44,236 nucleotides of DNA from Polychytrium aggregatum (GCF_025602895.1 NW_026516433.1:1-44236), one strand, 5' to 3'. Positions 33,301 through 44,118 are shown, counted from the first letter of the stretch. Notes: a model not told the origin generated them from the sequence alone. Numbers and translations: made by a program.

Positions 33301-33748
33301 ACGCAGAAACAGCTGGATGCTACCTTGGGCGCCTGGGGAGCAACTGGGGCCTCTGGCTCATCGTCCGAGCTCGGTACTGGCTTTGGTTTGGGTGCAGCGA
33401 CTCTGGGGACGGTCGCCAAGGGTCGGGGGTCGTCGTCGTCGTCGTCGTTGCGGTTGCTGTCGCTGTCGCCGCCGCCAAGCTGAAATTGTGAACAAAGTCC
33501 CGTCGGCATCAGCGTCGACCGATCCGATCGAAGGCAAACGAGGACAGGCGGTTGATGCAAACTCGCGCTTGGCAAGAGCGCCAGTGGGACCCTACCAGAT
33601 CAAACAGGTTGCTCTTTTGCGCAGGCTGGATGACTTCGTCGTCACCACTATCGTCTTCGTCATTGGCAACGCTCTGCTCAGGAATGGCTGCGTGTGCTTC
33701 GGCGGGACGCTGCTGGTCCCGCAGCTTGCGGAGGGCTCTGGACGACAT
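30303..33748 (-). CDS. TCF25: TCF25/Rqc1 family ribosome-quality-control factor
   Basis: Twelve exons: 33748-33596, 33479-33324, 33253-33132, 33026-32867, 32774-32645, 32581-32354, 32196-32103, 32004-31885, 31720-31531, 31401-31274, 31096-30984 and 30823-30303. Every phase agrees and the total is 704 residues (human TCF25 is 676). It starts 'MSSRALRKLRDQQ', followed by acidic stretches and a Lys-rich block. Core signatures are 'DADAEMRRMFGSKI', 'FATPRDTWPRIDKIGITM', 'MLLQMQPYHVDALLQMSEVY', 'ERALFCFERAFHTMFNV', 'CRLDYRRVENR' and 'SLEPEQDPLGVLLCIDFYAL'. Known role: a subunit of the RQC complex on stalled 60S subunits with Ltn1/Listerin and Cdc48, influencing ubiquitin linkage. The C-terminus is very acidic (Asp/Gly/Glu-rich). 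The gene shares a 196-bp divergent promoter with the Abraxas-like gene. Confidence 0.
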
Positions 33749-33944
33749 CCTGGTGCGATGCGATCCAAGCTGGCTGCTGGGCCGCCCTCGCCACACCAGC
33801 GGCTTGACATGCAATCCGGTCGGATCGAGCCGGATCGGCCGGTGGCTGGCCGAAACCAGGCTGGGACAAAGGCCGAAGCTCGTTGCAGGCCGTCGTTCGC
33901 TGCATCTTGCCTCCTGCGTCCTGCATCTCTGCCGCCCCTCCGCC
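33749..33944. promoter_or_regulatory. compact divergent promoter, TCF25 and Abraxas-like
   Basis: Only 196 bp separate the two start codons, so both promoters must lie here or overlap the first exons. No TATA-like element stands out. Both products act in ubiquitin biology, but co-regulation is only inferred. Confidence 0.
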
Positions 33945-35843
33945 ATGTCCGAGTGCAGCTGGACATCCACGGTCCATATTTCCGGCGTCGTTTTGGCCGC
34001 CCTACAGTATGAAATGCTCAATGCCTCGCCCATGCCGTTTTCTGGCGATGTCGAGGGGCTGCTGGTATGCCTGTTCGCCACGTCGCCGGCCAGGAATCGG
34101 GCTGTCGCATCAGGATATCGCATCGACCAGATGGGATGCCCATTCGCCCTCGATCGCCCAACGGCGATGCCTTGTGAAGTATGCGCATCTCTCTGTATCG
34201 CTCGTGCCGCCAAGGGTAACACCTTGCCTCATCTCACAGCTTGGCCAAGTCCAGAACGTCTATCGATCCGTCGTCACCGACGCCACAATGGATGCGTCCA
34301 ACTACGAAACACAGATAACAATATGCTCGTTCGTCACCATCAATCCGTTCATCCAGCGATTCTATGGACCAAACGGGCAGGTTGACCTGGCATTCATCGA
34401 GGAGCTGCTGGAGACCCGAAAGGAGGTGAGATTGCGTCCTGGACAGCAAGTCCATGGCTCCCTTCCAACGTATATCCACACATGCTGCTCCGTTACTGCC
34501 ATCGCTCTGTTCGCATCCCGCCCCTTCGAACCTCCATACCACCAAATCAATGACATCTCTGCCACCCCGTCCCCATATCATTGGACACTGATCATGTCCC
34601 GGTTTGCCAGTCCATCATCGGATTCTTCCGCTGTCGGCGAAACTCCAAGGTATCAGCGACCGCCCTCAGTGCCCATCCCTTAGTTTGGATCCCATGGCTG
34701 CTGTCTGCGTGCGCATCGCTCTTTCGACAGGCCTGCTTTCCACCTTGGTTCTGACTGACCACCGGATGACCACCGACTGCGCTGCTAGCACTCGGTATCT
34801 GTTCGCGAACGAGCCATCTATGAAAGCCTCCAACAGGCCAGGTTCAGCTACCACAACCAGAGCAATGTGTCCAACCAAATCTTTGCGCTCCTGACGAACA
34901 CTGTGCTGGACTCGGGCGTCCAAAACATCGATTTTACATGCTATACCAAGTCCTCGTCGAAGCCAAGGTACATCGACATCGGAGGTCGACAACACAAATC
35001 CATACCCAGGAGTCACAGGCGCGACACATCCGGCCTGATAGCAGCCGGTGCATGCACGATAGACAGACATGGCTGTGCAATCGCGACTGACACGTTTACA
35101 CCGTCGATCTGCTTCGATCTAAACAGCGGTCCATTCGAGAAGATCCCGAGCAAGATCCTCAATATGGTCGAGAGCTCAGACCAGCGCTATCGGGAGTGTC
35201 TGTCGGCTCTCCCAGGCTACGGCAGGTATGCCTTGTCCGCCAGCGCAGCTTGGAGGGGTTTATCGACCCACACATGCGTCGGATACTACCGCATGGACGG
35301 GATGTGAATCTAATCGGGGGGGGGGCTTCGGCGGCTGTTGCATCAAGCTCCCTCGAAGAGCGATCGTACAACGAATTGAAGCAGCAGTCTCAAGAATCGA
35401 TCGGAATATACCGCAAAGTTGTCGAAACAGAATTCAAAGACCTCCAGGTACGATGGCGACAGCCCTGGCCCTGCTTCATTCACCTCGAGCTCGAGCTCGA
35501 GCTCGAGCTTGACTCTGCCTTGATCCCAACCTGCACGGCAACCCAGCTGCATGGCCCGCACGAGACTGCCGTCTCTAACGTGCAGGTACACTGCCTATTT
35601 CAGCGACTGAATGCGACGCTGGCTGAGAGCGAGCAGCAGTTGATTGACGCTTGGAAGTCCATGAATGTGAAGCCGCCAACGCCTCCGCGCGATACGCCAT
35701 CATCTCGTCAACTGCCGTTGGCTTTGTCGCCCACGCCGGATTCCGTTTCGGCTTCTCGAGCCCGCATTCCTGAGCGGTCTGCCTCTGTTGGGGCACTGGA
35801 AAAAGAAAAAACCGAGGAGGATCTCTTGGATAAGCTGGACTAG
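33945..35843 (+). CDS. Abraxas/ABRO1-like (FAM175) MPN-minus scaffold protein
   Basis: Seven exons: 33945-34064, 34240-34425, 34611-34649, 34789-34967, 35127-35225, 35249-35447 and 35604-35843. Phases agree and give 353 residues. The N-terminus 'VHISGVVLAALQYEM' followed by 'FSGDVEGLL' matches the first strand and helix of the FAM175 MPN domain. Next come 'SIIGFFRCRRNSK' and 'VSVRERAIYESLQ', the family's pairing with 'vIGWYrfRrn...mSmREr'. A helical region ('ELKQQSQESIGIYRKVVETE', 'RLNATLAESEQQLIDAWKSM') corresponds to the coiled coil that pairs with BRCC36. The metal-binding JAMM residues are absent, as expected for this catalytically inactive scaffold. In animals and plants it organises BRCC36 for K63-ubiquitin cleavage (BRISC/BRCA1-A). 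The tail is Ser/Pro-rich, 'ERSASVG'. The loss of this family from Dikarya is my understanding, not something seen here. Confidence 0.
35483..35510. repeat. CTCGAG/GAGCTC palindromic array in Abraxas-like intron 6
   Basis: Four to five copies of the self-complementary hexamer CTCGAG (GAGCTC in the offset register) in intron 35448-35603. It could form a hairpin in the pre-mRNA. Confidence 0.
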
Positions 35844-36637
35844 ACCCCGAATCCAGCACCACTTCACCGGGCATCCGACTGTGTTGCCAACCCATGACCG
35901 CCACATGAACCCCGGCTGCTCGAGACTGTGGGATCGTGGCGGCACCGACCAAAGTATCTCTTGGAGCATAGCACACCGAAACACGCTGTTGTTATGTAGC
36001 CATCAACTTCTCGAAGGCGTGCAGAGTCGACTACAGCGGACTAATCTGTAGCTGTTGACTGACTTGCTATCGCCATCGCTGTTGTACTCCGTCGTCTTCG
36101 GAAGCTTCATCCTGGACACTACGCCCGTGGCATGATGCCCACCAGCCAATCTTCATAAATAATGGTGCCACGATGCTGGAGTGGTGCCAAACCACATCCA
36201 CTGGCTTTGGCGGTGCTGCCGAAATCGCTTCTAATAGCGAGCAGACCTCAGATGACAGACCCGAGGACTCACCACGTGTCCTACGTTCAAGCAGCGGGTG
36301 ATCATTGAGGGCGATAAATGTGTATTCAGGGTCCAGAAGGTGGCCAGCGACCGCAAAGCGAGTGATCCCGCTTGCAGTGTATATGCTGCGGTCAACAAGT
36401 TTGTCCAGATGCCGTGGTCGGTCGGCTGTCAGGAACAGCGTTCAAGGTGCGATGTCAACTTCTCGCAGCTGACATCCGTGATCGCGGTACGGTTGCCGCT
36501 GCATTCGCCATGTCGTGATGTTCGAAACCCATGTTGCCAACTATGTTGCGGAAGGCAGCTCTTGTGCGTCAGGCATTCCACAGACACAGAAGCAGTGATA
36601 GCTGGTCGTCGATGCCGCGTTTAAGAAAGCGGCGCGA
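35844..36637. other. convergent intergenic region, Abraxas-like to MIX23
   Basis: 794 bp between two convergent stop codons. No protein domain is recognised in the open frames here, including a 108-codon plus-strand frame at 36298-36624. I see no RNA gene either. Confidence 0.
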
Positions 36638-37674
36638 TCAAGCATTGATCAGCGGGATTTTGATGCTCGATCGGCAGCGAGTTTTGAAAACGTCCGCGGT
36701 TCGGTCTCGGACAATCTCCTCAACGTTGAGTTCGTACTTGATGTGCTGCTCCTGTTAGAAATCGATGGTTACTCCAGTGCATCGATTGAACGGACCACGA
36801 GAGCAGACAGTTGTGACTGGGTGTGGCATGCAAGGTAGCTGTTTCCTACATTGGTCTTGGCCAGGCGATACGCATCCTGTGCGTGCTTGTCGCTCGGGTG
36901 TTCAGCAGCGTATTGGCTTCTTTGGGCTGGGATAGGGGTGGGCAAGGCAAATATCAGTGAACTTGTGCAGACCACGAGCTGCTTTAGAGTGTCTCGGAAG
37001 AATGCGCCGTAGGAATGGTTGGTCTTGCTCCAAGATGCGATTGACAGAGAGGCAACGGACCTGTCGCCTCCTGGCTCAGTGAATGGCATTTGGTGATGAG
37101 ACTGGATCCGATTGCAGGTCCAGGGTGCAGCATCGTTGGGCAATGTGTCAGCGAGCAAAACCATATGAATCGAGGGCTGAACGGAAGTAACTTTGTCTTT
37201 GACTGCCAGCTCCGACGTGCTGGTGACGTACCTGGATCTTTGCTGATATGCCTCAACGAGAACGCTGTGGATTTGGCTGCAAGACTGCAATGCAACACTG
37301 TTGAGCACTGAGGGCCATATGGGCACCACCGGCGGGTCCGACGATGAAAGTCGAGGGAGGGCAGGCCATTGGCTCAGGACTGACCTCGGCGACATTCGAC
37401 GATCGCGAAGTCAGTGAATTCAGGCTGTTGATGATATTGTCATCGATCCTGCGGAGATCCTGGATGCAAGGGGGGGGGGCAGTCCGAAACGATCCTGTTG
37501 GCTGCGGACGAGGTTGAGGAGCAGGGATGAGAGCGAGAATGCGCACGGCGGCGAGCGACAAACCTTGAGAACACCTGGAAGGACAAGTTCACAGAGTGTG
37601 CAGATGTTAGTGATATCCAGATGCGGCAACTCGGATGCCGATAAGGTGTGCGTGGGGCACCGACACTGCAACAT
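36638..37674 (-). CDS. MIX23: MIX23/CCDC58 mitochondrial intermembrane-space protein
   Basis: Six exons on the minus strand: 37674-37564, 37459-37385, 37284-37232, 37101-37061, 36926-36850 and 36751-36638. Phases agree and give 156 residues (human 144). The signatures align in order: 'CELVLPGVLK' with 'DLRRIDDNIINSLN', 'SCSQIHSVLVEAYQQR', 'LITKCHSLSQEA', 'HPSDKHAQDAYRLAK' and the highly conserved 'YELNVEEIVRDRTADVFKTR'. The conserved cysteines of the family's CX14C-type arrangement are present ('SC' in exon 3 and 'KC' in exon 4). Known role: an intermembrane-space protein imported with Mia40 and linked to mitochondrial protein import. The 41-nt exon 4 was found only by homology and keeps the alignment gap-free. 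The N-terminal 20 residues before the conserved part are the least certain; the ATG at 37674 is the nearest in-frame one. Confidence 0.
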
Positions 37675-38032
37675 TTCTAACGAAGCTCTTGGCGACGGCG
37701 CAGGCGATATTACGTTTGAAATAAGAAACATCGGCGCACAGCTCGGCGAGGTCCAGGTGCTTGAGACTCTCCGCAGTGGCCTGAATGGATGTGCGGTGGT
37801 CCATGGCGGTTTGTTTGTGGGCGAAGATCGAAGACGACGTCCGGATGGTGAGATCAAGTCGATCGATGCCAGCCGAATGCAACACGATCGCAGCCGATTT
37901 CTGGATTTCGGAGCACACACACACACGCCATGCTCGGGTTGTGCTTTGGTGTTTGCATGCAAACATATTGTATTGGAATATCCCTCTCCAGAGACACCCG
38001 GACTCATCCGAGAGCGGCAACAGGTGCTTCGC
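37675..38032. other. intergenic, MIX23 promoter side to MYND gene 3' end
   Basis: 358 bp, both neighbours on the minus strand. No gene recognised; a short (AC)n run near 37914-37928 is the only repeat. Confidence 0.
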
Positions 38033-39937
38033 CTACAAATCCATCACCTCCTCGCGGTCGGCCTCCAAATCCAGGGCCGATTGGCTCATGTCGCTGCTTG
38101 GCTGGTTACGCGACTTACTGTCTTGGCCATGCGCTTGCTCATGGGCCGGTGGGATACAGGCCGAGACCGACAGAATGCTATCTAGCCCTGTGTCGCTGTG
38201 GCCAGACTCGCTCTGCACCTGCTTGTCACTTTCGGTGGAATCGATACTTGACTCGCGGTCCTGTTCAGAAGGGCCATATCCTTCGGACCTTGCCTCCAGT
38301 TTCATTGATGCGGCTCCGCTGTTTTCACTCACATCCTGGATGGATACATCCACGCCATAAGCACTTTCTTTTCCATCTGGATTCTGGGGCGCATCGCTGG
38401 TTTGGGCGGGCACTGTGACGATCAACTGGACTTGGTCCGTGGCTGTGTAGTCGCAGCTGTCGCTGCGACGTGAGTCCAAGGAACGCTCTTGGTCATCGAC
38501 CTGAGACGTGGATCTTCTTAGCATCATTGGTCCGTGCTCTGCATCTCCAGGGACATCCAGATGGCCGATCGTTCGAAGCGAAATTCGTGGCATGTCAATG
38601 CCGACAAGCGAGCGGCCCCACCAGTGGGGCTGTCGACCACAGTATTGTTCATGCACGGGCCAGTGCCGATCCTGGCACGCCTTGGAGCAGTACCCCACGC
38701 AGCGGCAGCCAGGGCATTCGATCAATTTCAGGGCCGAGCATTGGCATACCAAGCACTCTGTACTGTAGTAGCGCGGCAGCTCAGAGAGCCCGATGTCATC
38801 CGATGCGGCCGAGCGGTTGGGGTCGTATTTGGGCGAAAGCGGATCTTCGATCTGCAGGCATTCGCACCAGGTGATGCGCTTTCGGTACTCTTCCAGGAGT
38901 CGGTACTCGCACGAGAGATGGTTGATGAAGTGGAAGAGCGAATCGATGCGGGCAATCATCTGGAGCTCCTCAATGTCCAGGTTGATGGTCTTGGTTCCCC
39001 AGGGCGTCCGGGCGCCAAAGTTGGTGCGGCACTGGGCCATCGCCATCAGCTGAAAGAACTTCTCGGCCCCCATGTTGCAGGTGAGCTCGATAATGACGGC
39101 CGTGATCAGGTAGAGTCGCGCGTTTCCAAAATCGTGGGCCAGAAAGCCATCGAGGCCCACCGACAGACATTGCTGAGCCGTTTCACGGCTGGAGATGCGG
39201 CGATTGGCACGCTCGACAAAGAGCAGTGCGAGATCGATGATCTGGTCGATGCTGTGGGGTTGGTTGATGGCCTCCTCGACCAGGACCGAGAGCGTTGGAA
39301 GCATCTCCGAGTCACCGGGCAGAGCTTGGGGCCCATAGTGCTGGCAGTCTGGGATAAAGTAGCTGGGTGAAGTCCACTTGCGGATCAGAAACTCCCGGAC
39401 GACCTCTCGTTTGAGAACCCGCTCGATGGTGACCGACCAGCCGCACCAGGTCGGGTGGCTCTGAAACTCGGTCGCCGTCAGAGACCGGACCCGGTAGTCC
39501 TTGAATCGATGGAGCTGCGTGCCTTCTTCGTCAAAGCACCCAGTGCCCGTGGGAAACAGGTTCTTGAAGGTTTTGACTTCGTAGTGGGACATGCCTGTGA
39601 TGAGTAAAAAGAGCTGCTGCTCCAACTGGGCAATCTTGTTGTACGCCTGCCACTGAACCTGGTCATTGCGGGACTGAATGCTCTCGAAGCCAATGTATTT
39701 GATGCTGTCCAAGAACCGATCGATGTTGACGTCATATTCGAAGCACTCGTCTGTGGAGCGGTGCTGCTCGAGGCATGCGTTAGAGCAGTACTCGCCGCGG
39801 CAGCGCTGGCAGGGAATCATGATGTCCCTGTGTTTGCTCCGGGTCTTGCGCGGCGAAGTTGTGTTCTCGGACCACGCCAGGTCAATGCTGTGGCAGAGGT
39901 CGCATCGCAAGTACGATGTGTAGGGCGAGCTCGACAT
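38033..39937 (-). CDS. MYND-type zinc finger protein, single exon
   Basis: Intronless ORF of 634 residues; the first true ATG is at 39937, since the frame before it contains only a TTG. Two cysteine clusters are visible. Residues 12-50 hold 'CDLCHS' and later 'CQRCRGEYCSNACLEQH', a MYND-like finger with a longer first loop. Residues 395-433 form a classic MYND finger: 'CLVCQCSALKLIECPGC' followed by 'VGYCSKACQDRHWPVHEQYC'. Between them is a roughly 340-residue helical region without a family I can name. The last 190 residues are Ser/Asp/Glu-rich and disordered. MYND fingers usually bind proline-rich peptides. The lack of introns contrasts with almost every neighbour and suggests retroposition or simple intron loss. 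Function unknown. Confidence 0.
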   Translation of the reverse strand: MSSSPYTSYLRCDLCHSIDLAWSENTTSPRKTRSKHRDIMIPCQRCRGEYCSNACLEQHRSTDECFEYDVNIDRFLDSIKYIGFESIQSRNDQVQWQAYNKIAQLEQQLFLLITGMSHYEVKTFKNLFPTGTGCFDEEGTQLHRFKDYRVRSLTATEFQSHPTWCGWSVTIERVLKREVVREFLIRKWTSPSYFIPDCQHYGPQALPGDSEMLPTLSVLVEEAINQPHSIDQIIDLALLFVERANRRISSRETAQQCLSVGLDGFLAHDFGNARLYLITAVIIELTCNMGAEKFFQLMAMAQCRTNFGARTPWGTKTINLDIEELQMIARIDSLFHFINHLSCEYRLLEEYRKRITWCECLQIEDPLSPKYDPNRSAASDDIGLSELPRYYSTECLVCQCSALKLIECPGCRCVGYCSKACQDRHWPVHEQYCGRQPHWWGRSLVGIDMPRISLRTIGHLDVPGDAEHGPMMLRRSTSQVDDQERSLDSRRSDSCDYTATDQVQLIVTVPAQTSDAPQNPDGKESAYGVDVSIQDVSENSGAASMKLEARSEGYGPSEQDRESSIDSTESDKQVQSESGHSDTGLDSILSVSACIPPAHEQAHGQDSKSRNQPSSDMSQSALDLEADREEVMDL

Positions 39938-40849
39938 TGCGCCGGATTCAACAGACGATGCCGCCGCTGGCAACTGCGGGCGTGTCGATACGACTCTTGG
40001 TGGTGGTGGCGGTCTCGCGCGGGTCCCGATAGAGTCGATATGCTCGATGCTCTCGCGGAGAACGGCAGTCCGGATGAGATACGCCGCTTGTGGAAGGACG
40101 TTTCTGGCCTTCAGCTATGATGTGGTGTTGGTGTTGGTGATGGTGCAGACTCGGGGTTTGTTCCTGGTCGAGCAGCAGAGCTTATCGCAGCGCTTCGTTT
40201 CGTTCACTTGGCTGAGAGCAGGCTCCAGTTCTTCTGCGCTGGGTTCGTTGGTGTTGAAGCAGCTTTGGACCCAAGGTTTGGCCGTCGCCCGCCAGAGATG
40301 AACTGTTACGACACCTCCAAAGCGAAGGGCCACCAAAAGATAGGCATTGTTTGTGGGTGATCCATTGTCGATGACGTATGTGTGATTGAGAGGCCATTTG
40401 CGATTCTCTCATGGGGCATCTGTCGGCCCTCTGACCGGCAACTCCCCGCCGCGAGTCTACAGAATGGCCGGTGTGGTGTCTGCCAGAACGGCGGATGCGA
40501 TTGTCTCTGTAGTGGATAGATGGCGCAGAGACGCAACAAGTTGCTCATGGTATGTATGGCTGTGATGTCCCCACGATCCAAGGGCCGGCTGTGCCGTTTG
40601 GGGTCGCCAGCCGAAATGGCTTGACCCAAATCGTCCTGCATTATGCCCCCCCCCCTTGCCCCGCATCTCGCCCTGCCGTATTGCACAGGGCTCCCCGCAG
40701 TTCCCGCCTGATTGCCCAAAGATTGGCCTTGGGCTGAAGCTGTCTCAGATCCGCCGTGCCATCTCCATCGGCCAAGCTCTGTTCGCTGTCCTCCGAATCA
40801 TCGGCCTGCCGACTTTGTGGTCCAGATCAGCAGCAGTCCCTCCAGCGCC
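39938..40849. other. divergent intergenic region, MYND and CMTR1-like genes
   Basis: 912 bp between divergent start codons. No gene recognised; short pl-strand and minus-strand frames have no domains. A run of ten or so C residues lies near 40647-40656. It should contain both promoters. Confidence 0.
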
Positions 40850-43800
40850 ATGTCCAAATACCCGCTCGTCGATCCGTACTCAAGCAACGATCAGTATCAT
40901 GCGACCCTGTTGGATTCGCCTCTCCCCGCTCCGTTGTCCAGGCTGAATGGGCCTCCCTCACATCTGTCAAGCAACAATCGATATGCCCCGTATTCCACAT
41001 CCCGCAACCCTGGTCGAGACCGCCAAGATCGAGACCGAGACCGAGACCAAGACCGGGACAGAGGTTGGGATCGCGATCGAGACAGGAATCGAGATAGGAA
41101 TCGAGACCAGGATCGCGACCGTAATCGAGACTACGACCGATCGTCCTACCCCGGTAACTTGCCATCGGGCCATGACCGCCGCTACCCTGACGCATCCTAC
41201 CAAGACGCATATCAGGAGCGAAAGTACAGCGACCCAGCGCCGCGACCACTCTTTCGCGCCTATGATCGCGAGCAGTATCTCAACAAGAACCTTGGATGGA
41301 TCCTTGGCGGCCAGGGCCTCGCTTTGGATGGTCACGGATATGCCAAGGTCTTCGTTGAAAAGGTTGGTGGCGACGGGAGATGCCCGCAACGCTGCAACTG
41401 CAATGTGTCGCAGAGCTGCACCCACGCGGACATCGTAGTTATGAGCTTGCGGCGAATGGCCGGGCTCAGTCGCCGATACCAACTGCAAATCAACTGCTAA
41501 TTGATCTGCTCTCGGAATCGTTGCTGCATCCAGATCCAAGCTCCCAACTACGATCTCTTTTGCGATGCAGATGTTGTCCAGCAGCTTTTGGATGAGAAGG
41601 TCGGCAGCTGGCGCTGATGCTGATGCTGATGCTGATGTTGCTATTACAGAAGGATGCTCTCGTGTTCTCCCCTTCTCATCCCCCCTCTCATTTCCTCCCC
41701 TTCTCATCATCGACCCACTCCTGGGCTCTAGAGCAAGCTGGGCCACGTTCATAATCAAGCACGACTCGTGGATGCTCGCCGCAAGCCAGCCCATATGTCC
41801 TCGGGTCCAAATCGAGATTCTGGCACCCAGGTGCCGTAGTTTTGGCCAATCTGAACTACCTCGCCGATGTGCTACATGCGAAGGTACATATCAATCATTG
41901 ATGGGGTTGTACTGGCTGGATGGGCGTTTCGAATAGATAGATGCAAATGACATCCATCGCCTGGGCTGCCGTATCTTGGCCCCAGATCGAATCTTATCGC
42001 CGTTTAGATAGCACCGTTGAGGCAGCACCATTCGTCGATCATGTCCCTCCGCCCACCTCCGCACCACGATACTTGGGAGACCTGCGCAACTAAGAAGTCA
42101 CTAACTGCTCCAATTTGCCCAATCGATCCAGTCGCACCCGTTCCGATTTGTGGATCTCAGCGCCGACTACGGCGGATTCACAGGTAGCCACGATTTCGAT
42201 TCAACTCTGCTTAGCTGTGTCTGGGCCAGCACCCTGACGGCTGTGACGGACCTCCGATCATTTCCAGTCAACTCACTCGCATTTGTCTATCTCGGTTTGA
42301 TCCAGAATACATCCTGTGGGAGCAGAGACGACGAAATGGATCAGTCCATGGTTGGAAAATGACGAGCAATGTCGCGAAAGAATCCGAGGCGCTTAGGTAT
42401 CTGGGATCGCTCGATTCTCTGAATCTGACGCTGTGTCAAGGCGCCGATCGCTCAGGTAACCAGCTCACATCCAGAGGACAAATCACACTCGCCCGGACAA
42501 CTGAAGGGCAAAATGAGAGGCGTTGTGCGAGTCATCCCTGGCAGTGGTGCGCATCCCCTGGCTCCGATATGATTCCCACGTAGGACGAGGGGCTGTTGGC
42601 AATGCTGACCGCCGCTCTCCTCACCAACCAGGAAGCTGTCTGAGCTATGAAAACATCGAAAGTCTCGTACAGCTCATCAATCCACACGAGCAGCCGATCG
42701 ATCTTGTCGTCTCGGACCGGGTGTGTATTACTACGTACCGTTGCCTTCGTATGCGAGCGCTATGATGAGCGTGATTTTGGAACGCCTGGTCGGCCTCGTT
42801 GGTGGATGTACTTTGACGAGACCGAGACGCTGCCTGTCAAGCAATGGTGGCTCGCTGCCTTGCGGCCTTGTTGGCATGGACTCAGTCAAAGCACGCTGCG
42901 TAGGAGGACCATGTCAGGAGCAACATGTCGAGCGAAGACCGAATCAAGTTGCCGCTCCTGAGCCGTGTCCTTGCAATGTTTCGCATCTTGCGCGAAGGTG
43001 AGATTGCCGGCATTGATGTGCCCCTCGGCGCATACTTGTTCGTTGGCTCGACATTTCTCTAAAGCACCCAATCAGTCCCATAACTGGCAACGCACGCCTC
43101 TTGTTGCTCCATCATCTGCAATCCGTCTGGACTGACTCACCTCGGTTGCGGTCAAACCGGCGGCTGTGTCTGTGCGTTGTGTCGTGACATGCTCATGAAC
43201 ACGATGCGAACCTGGTGCCCTATCCTCCACTCCACCCCACTCCACTCCATCTACCTCCTGGTCTCTGCACATCCAGGCGGCACATTTGTCTGCAAGATCT
43301 ACAATGCCTTCTTGCCTTTCACATGCGATCTGATCTTCATACTGCACCAAGCATTCGAAAAAATCACCATTGTCAAGCCGACCGCTGGCACCCCGGATGG
43401 GTCAGAGAGGTAGGAATGGTTGAGTGAGCATAATGGCAGTCGGCTGAATGTGGCCGAGAAGGCGGTGTCACAGCAAAGAGACATGGAGGCCTATATGCCA
43501 TAGGTTGTGCGAGCCATAGGTTGTGCGAACCAAAGACCGTCCGTTTTGCTGCAGTGTGGCAAGAGAAGGACAAAACACTTGCTCTGAGCCAGCGATGACT
43601 CCCGACACATGCAGTAGCAGAGACATCCGTTACTGATCCTTGTGAGTGGGTTTGGACTCGCTCCCGCCGCCGCCTCAACAACGATGATGACAGGTACCTG
43701 ATCGCGTGAACCTGAAGCACGCCTTTCCGGCTGACCTGATCTCGTACCTGGCTGAGGTACAGAGGGATATCCAGGTCCAGAACCGCCACGGGGAAGTCGA

Positions 43801-44118
43801 GTCGCTGCTGGAACGCTCCTTGGTGGAGAAGAACACCAAGTTCATAGACTGGATCCAGAGCACAAACATGAAGTAGTTTGACCGCAGACGCTTGGAACAA
43901 ATGCCAACGAGCGAGCTGGTGAATGCCTTGGTCCACATTTCTAATGTGCTACCTCCGTGCTGCCCCCCCCCTGTCTCTCCATGGACTGCCCCAGGATTGC
44001 CGTGCGGCAGGCGCAGGCCATCAAGGATATCCTCGAGTGCCTCAGACAACCCGATTCTCTCGGCTATCACCATCAAGAAATCCAGCACCTCTGTTACTCG
44101 GCGTGGGGGATAATCTGA
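40850..44118 (+). CDS. CMTR1-like FtsJ-domain cap 2'-O-methyltransferase homologue, degenerate, frame-broken
   Basis: Exons recognised: 40850-41362, 41534-41599, 41732-41883, 42132-42183, 42306-42396, about 42523-42722, 42918-42997, 43277-43409, 43694-43872 and 43995-44118. The N-terminus has an Arg/Asp-rich run (from about residue 57). The CMTR1 domain is clear: 'YDLFCDADVVQQLLDEK', 'RLVDARRK', 'SPYVLGSKSRFW', 'FRFVDLSADYGGFTEYILW', 'IDLVVSD', 'GGTFVCKIYNAFLPF', 'TPDGSERYLIA' and a final 'CYSAWGII'. CMTR1 methylates the first cap-adjacent nucleotide. Of the catalytic Lys-Asp-Lys set, the first Lys is Val here ('GAVVLANLN'), and the SAM loop DxCAGPGGF reads DLSADYGGF; the Asp and second Lys remain. 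One-base frame breaks occur near 41786 and 43706, and the join at 42397-42522 is unresolved. It ends without the guanylyltransferase-like domain. Either a pseudogene or inactive paralogue, or affected by assembly errors. Confidence 0.
41613..41638. repeat. (GCTGAT)n microsatellite in CMTR1-like intron
   Basis: About four copies of GCTGAT directly after the 5' splice site region of intron 41600-41731. Confidence 0.

Noticed and set aside
36298..36624. Plus-strand 108-codon frame
   Set aside because: No domain, and it lies in the convergent gap downstream of MIX23.
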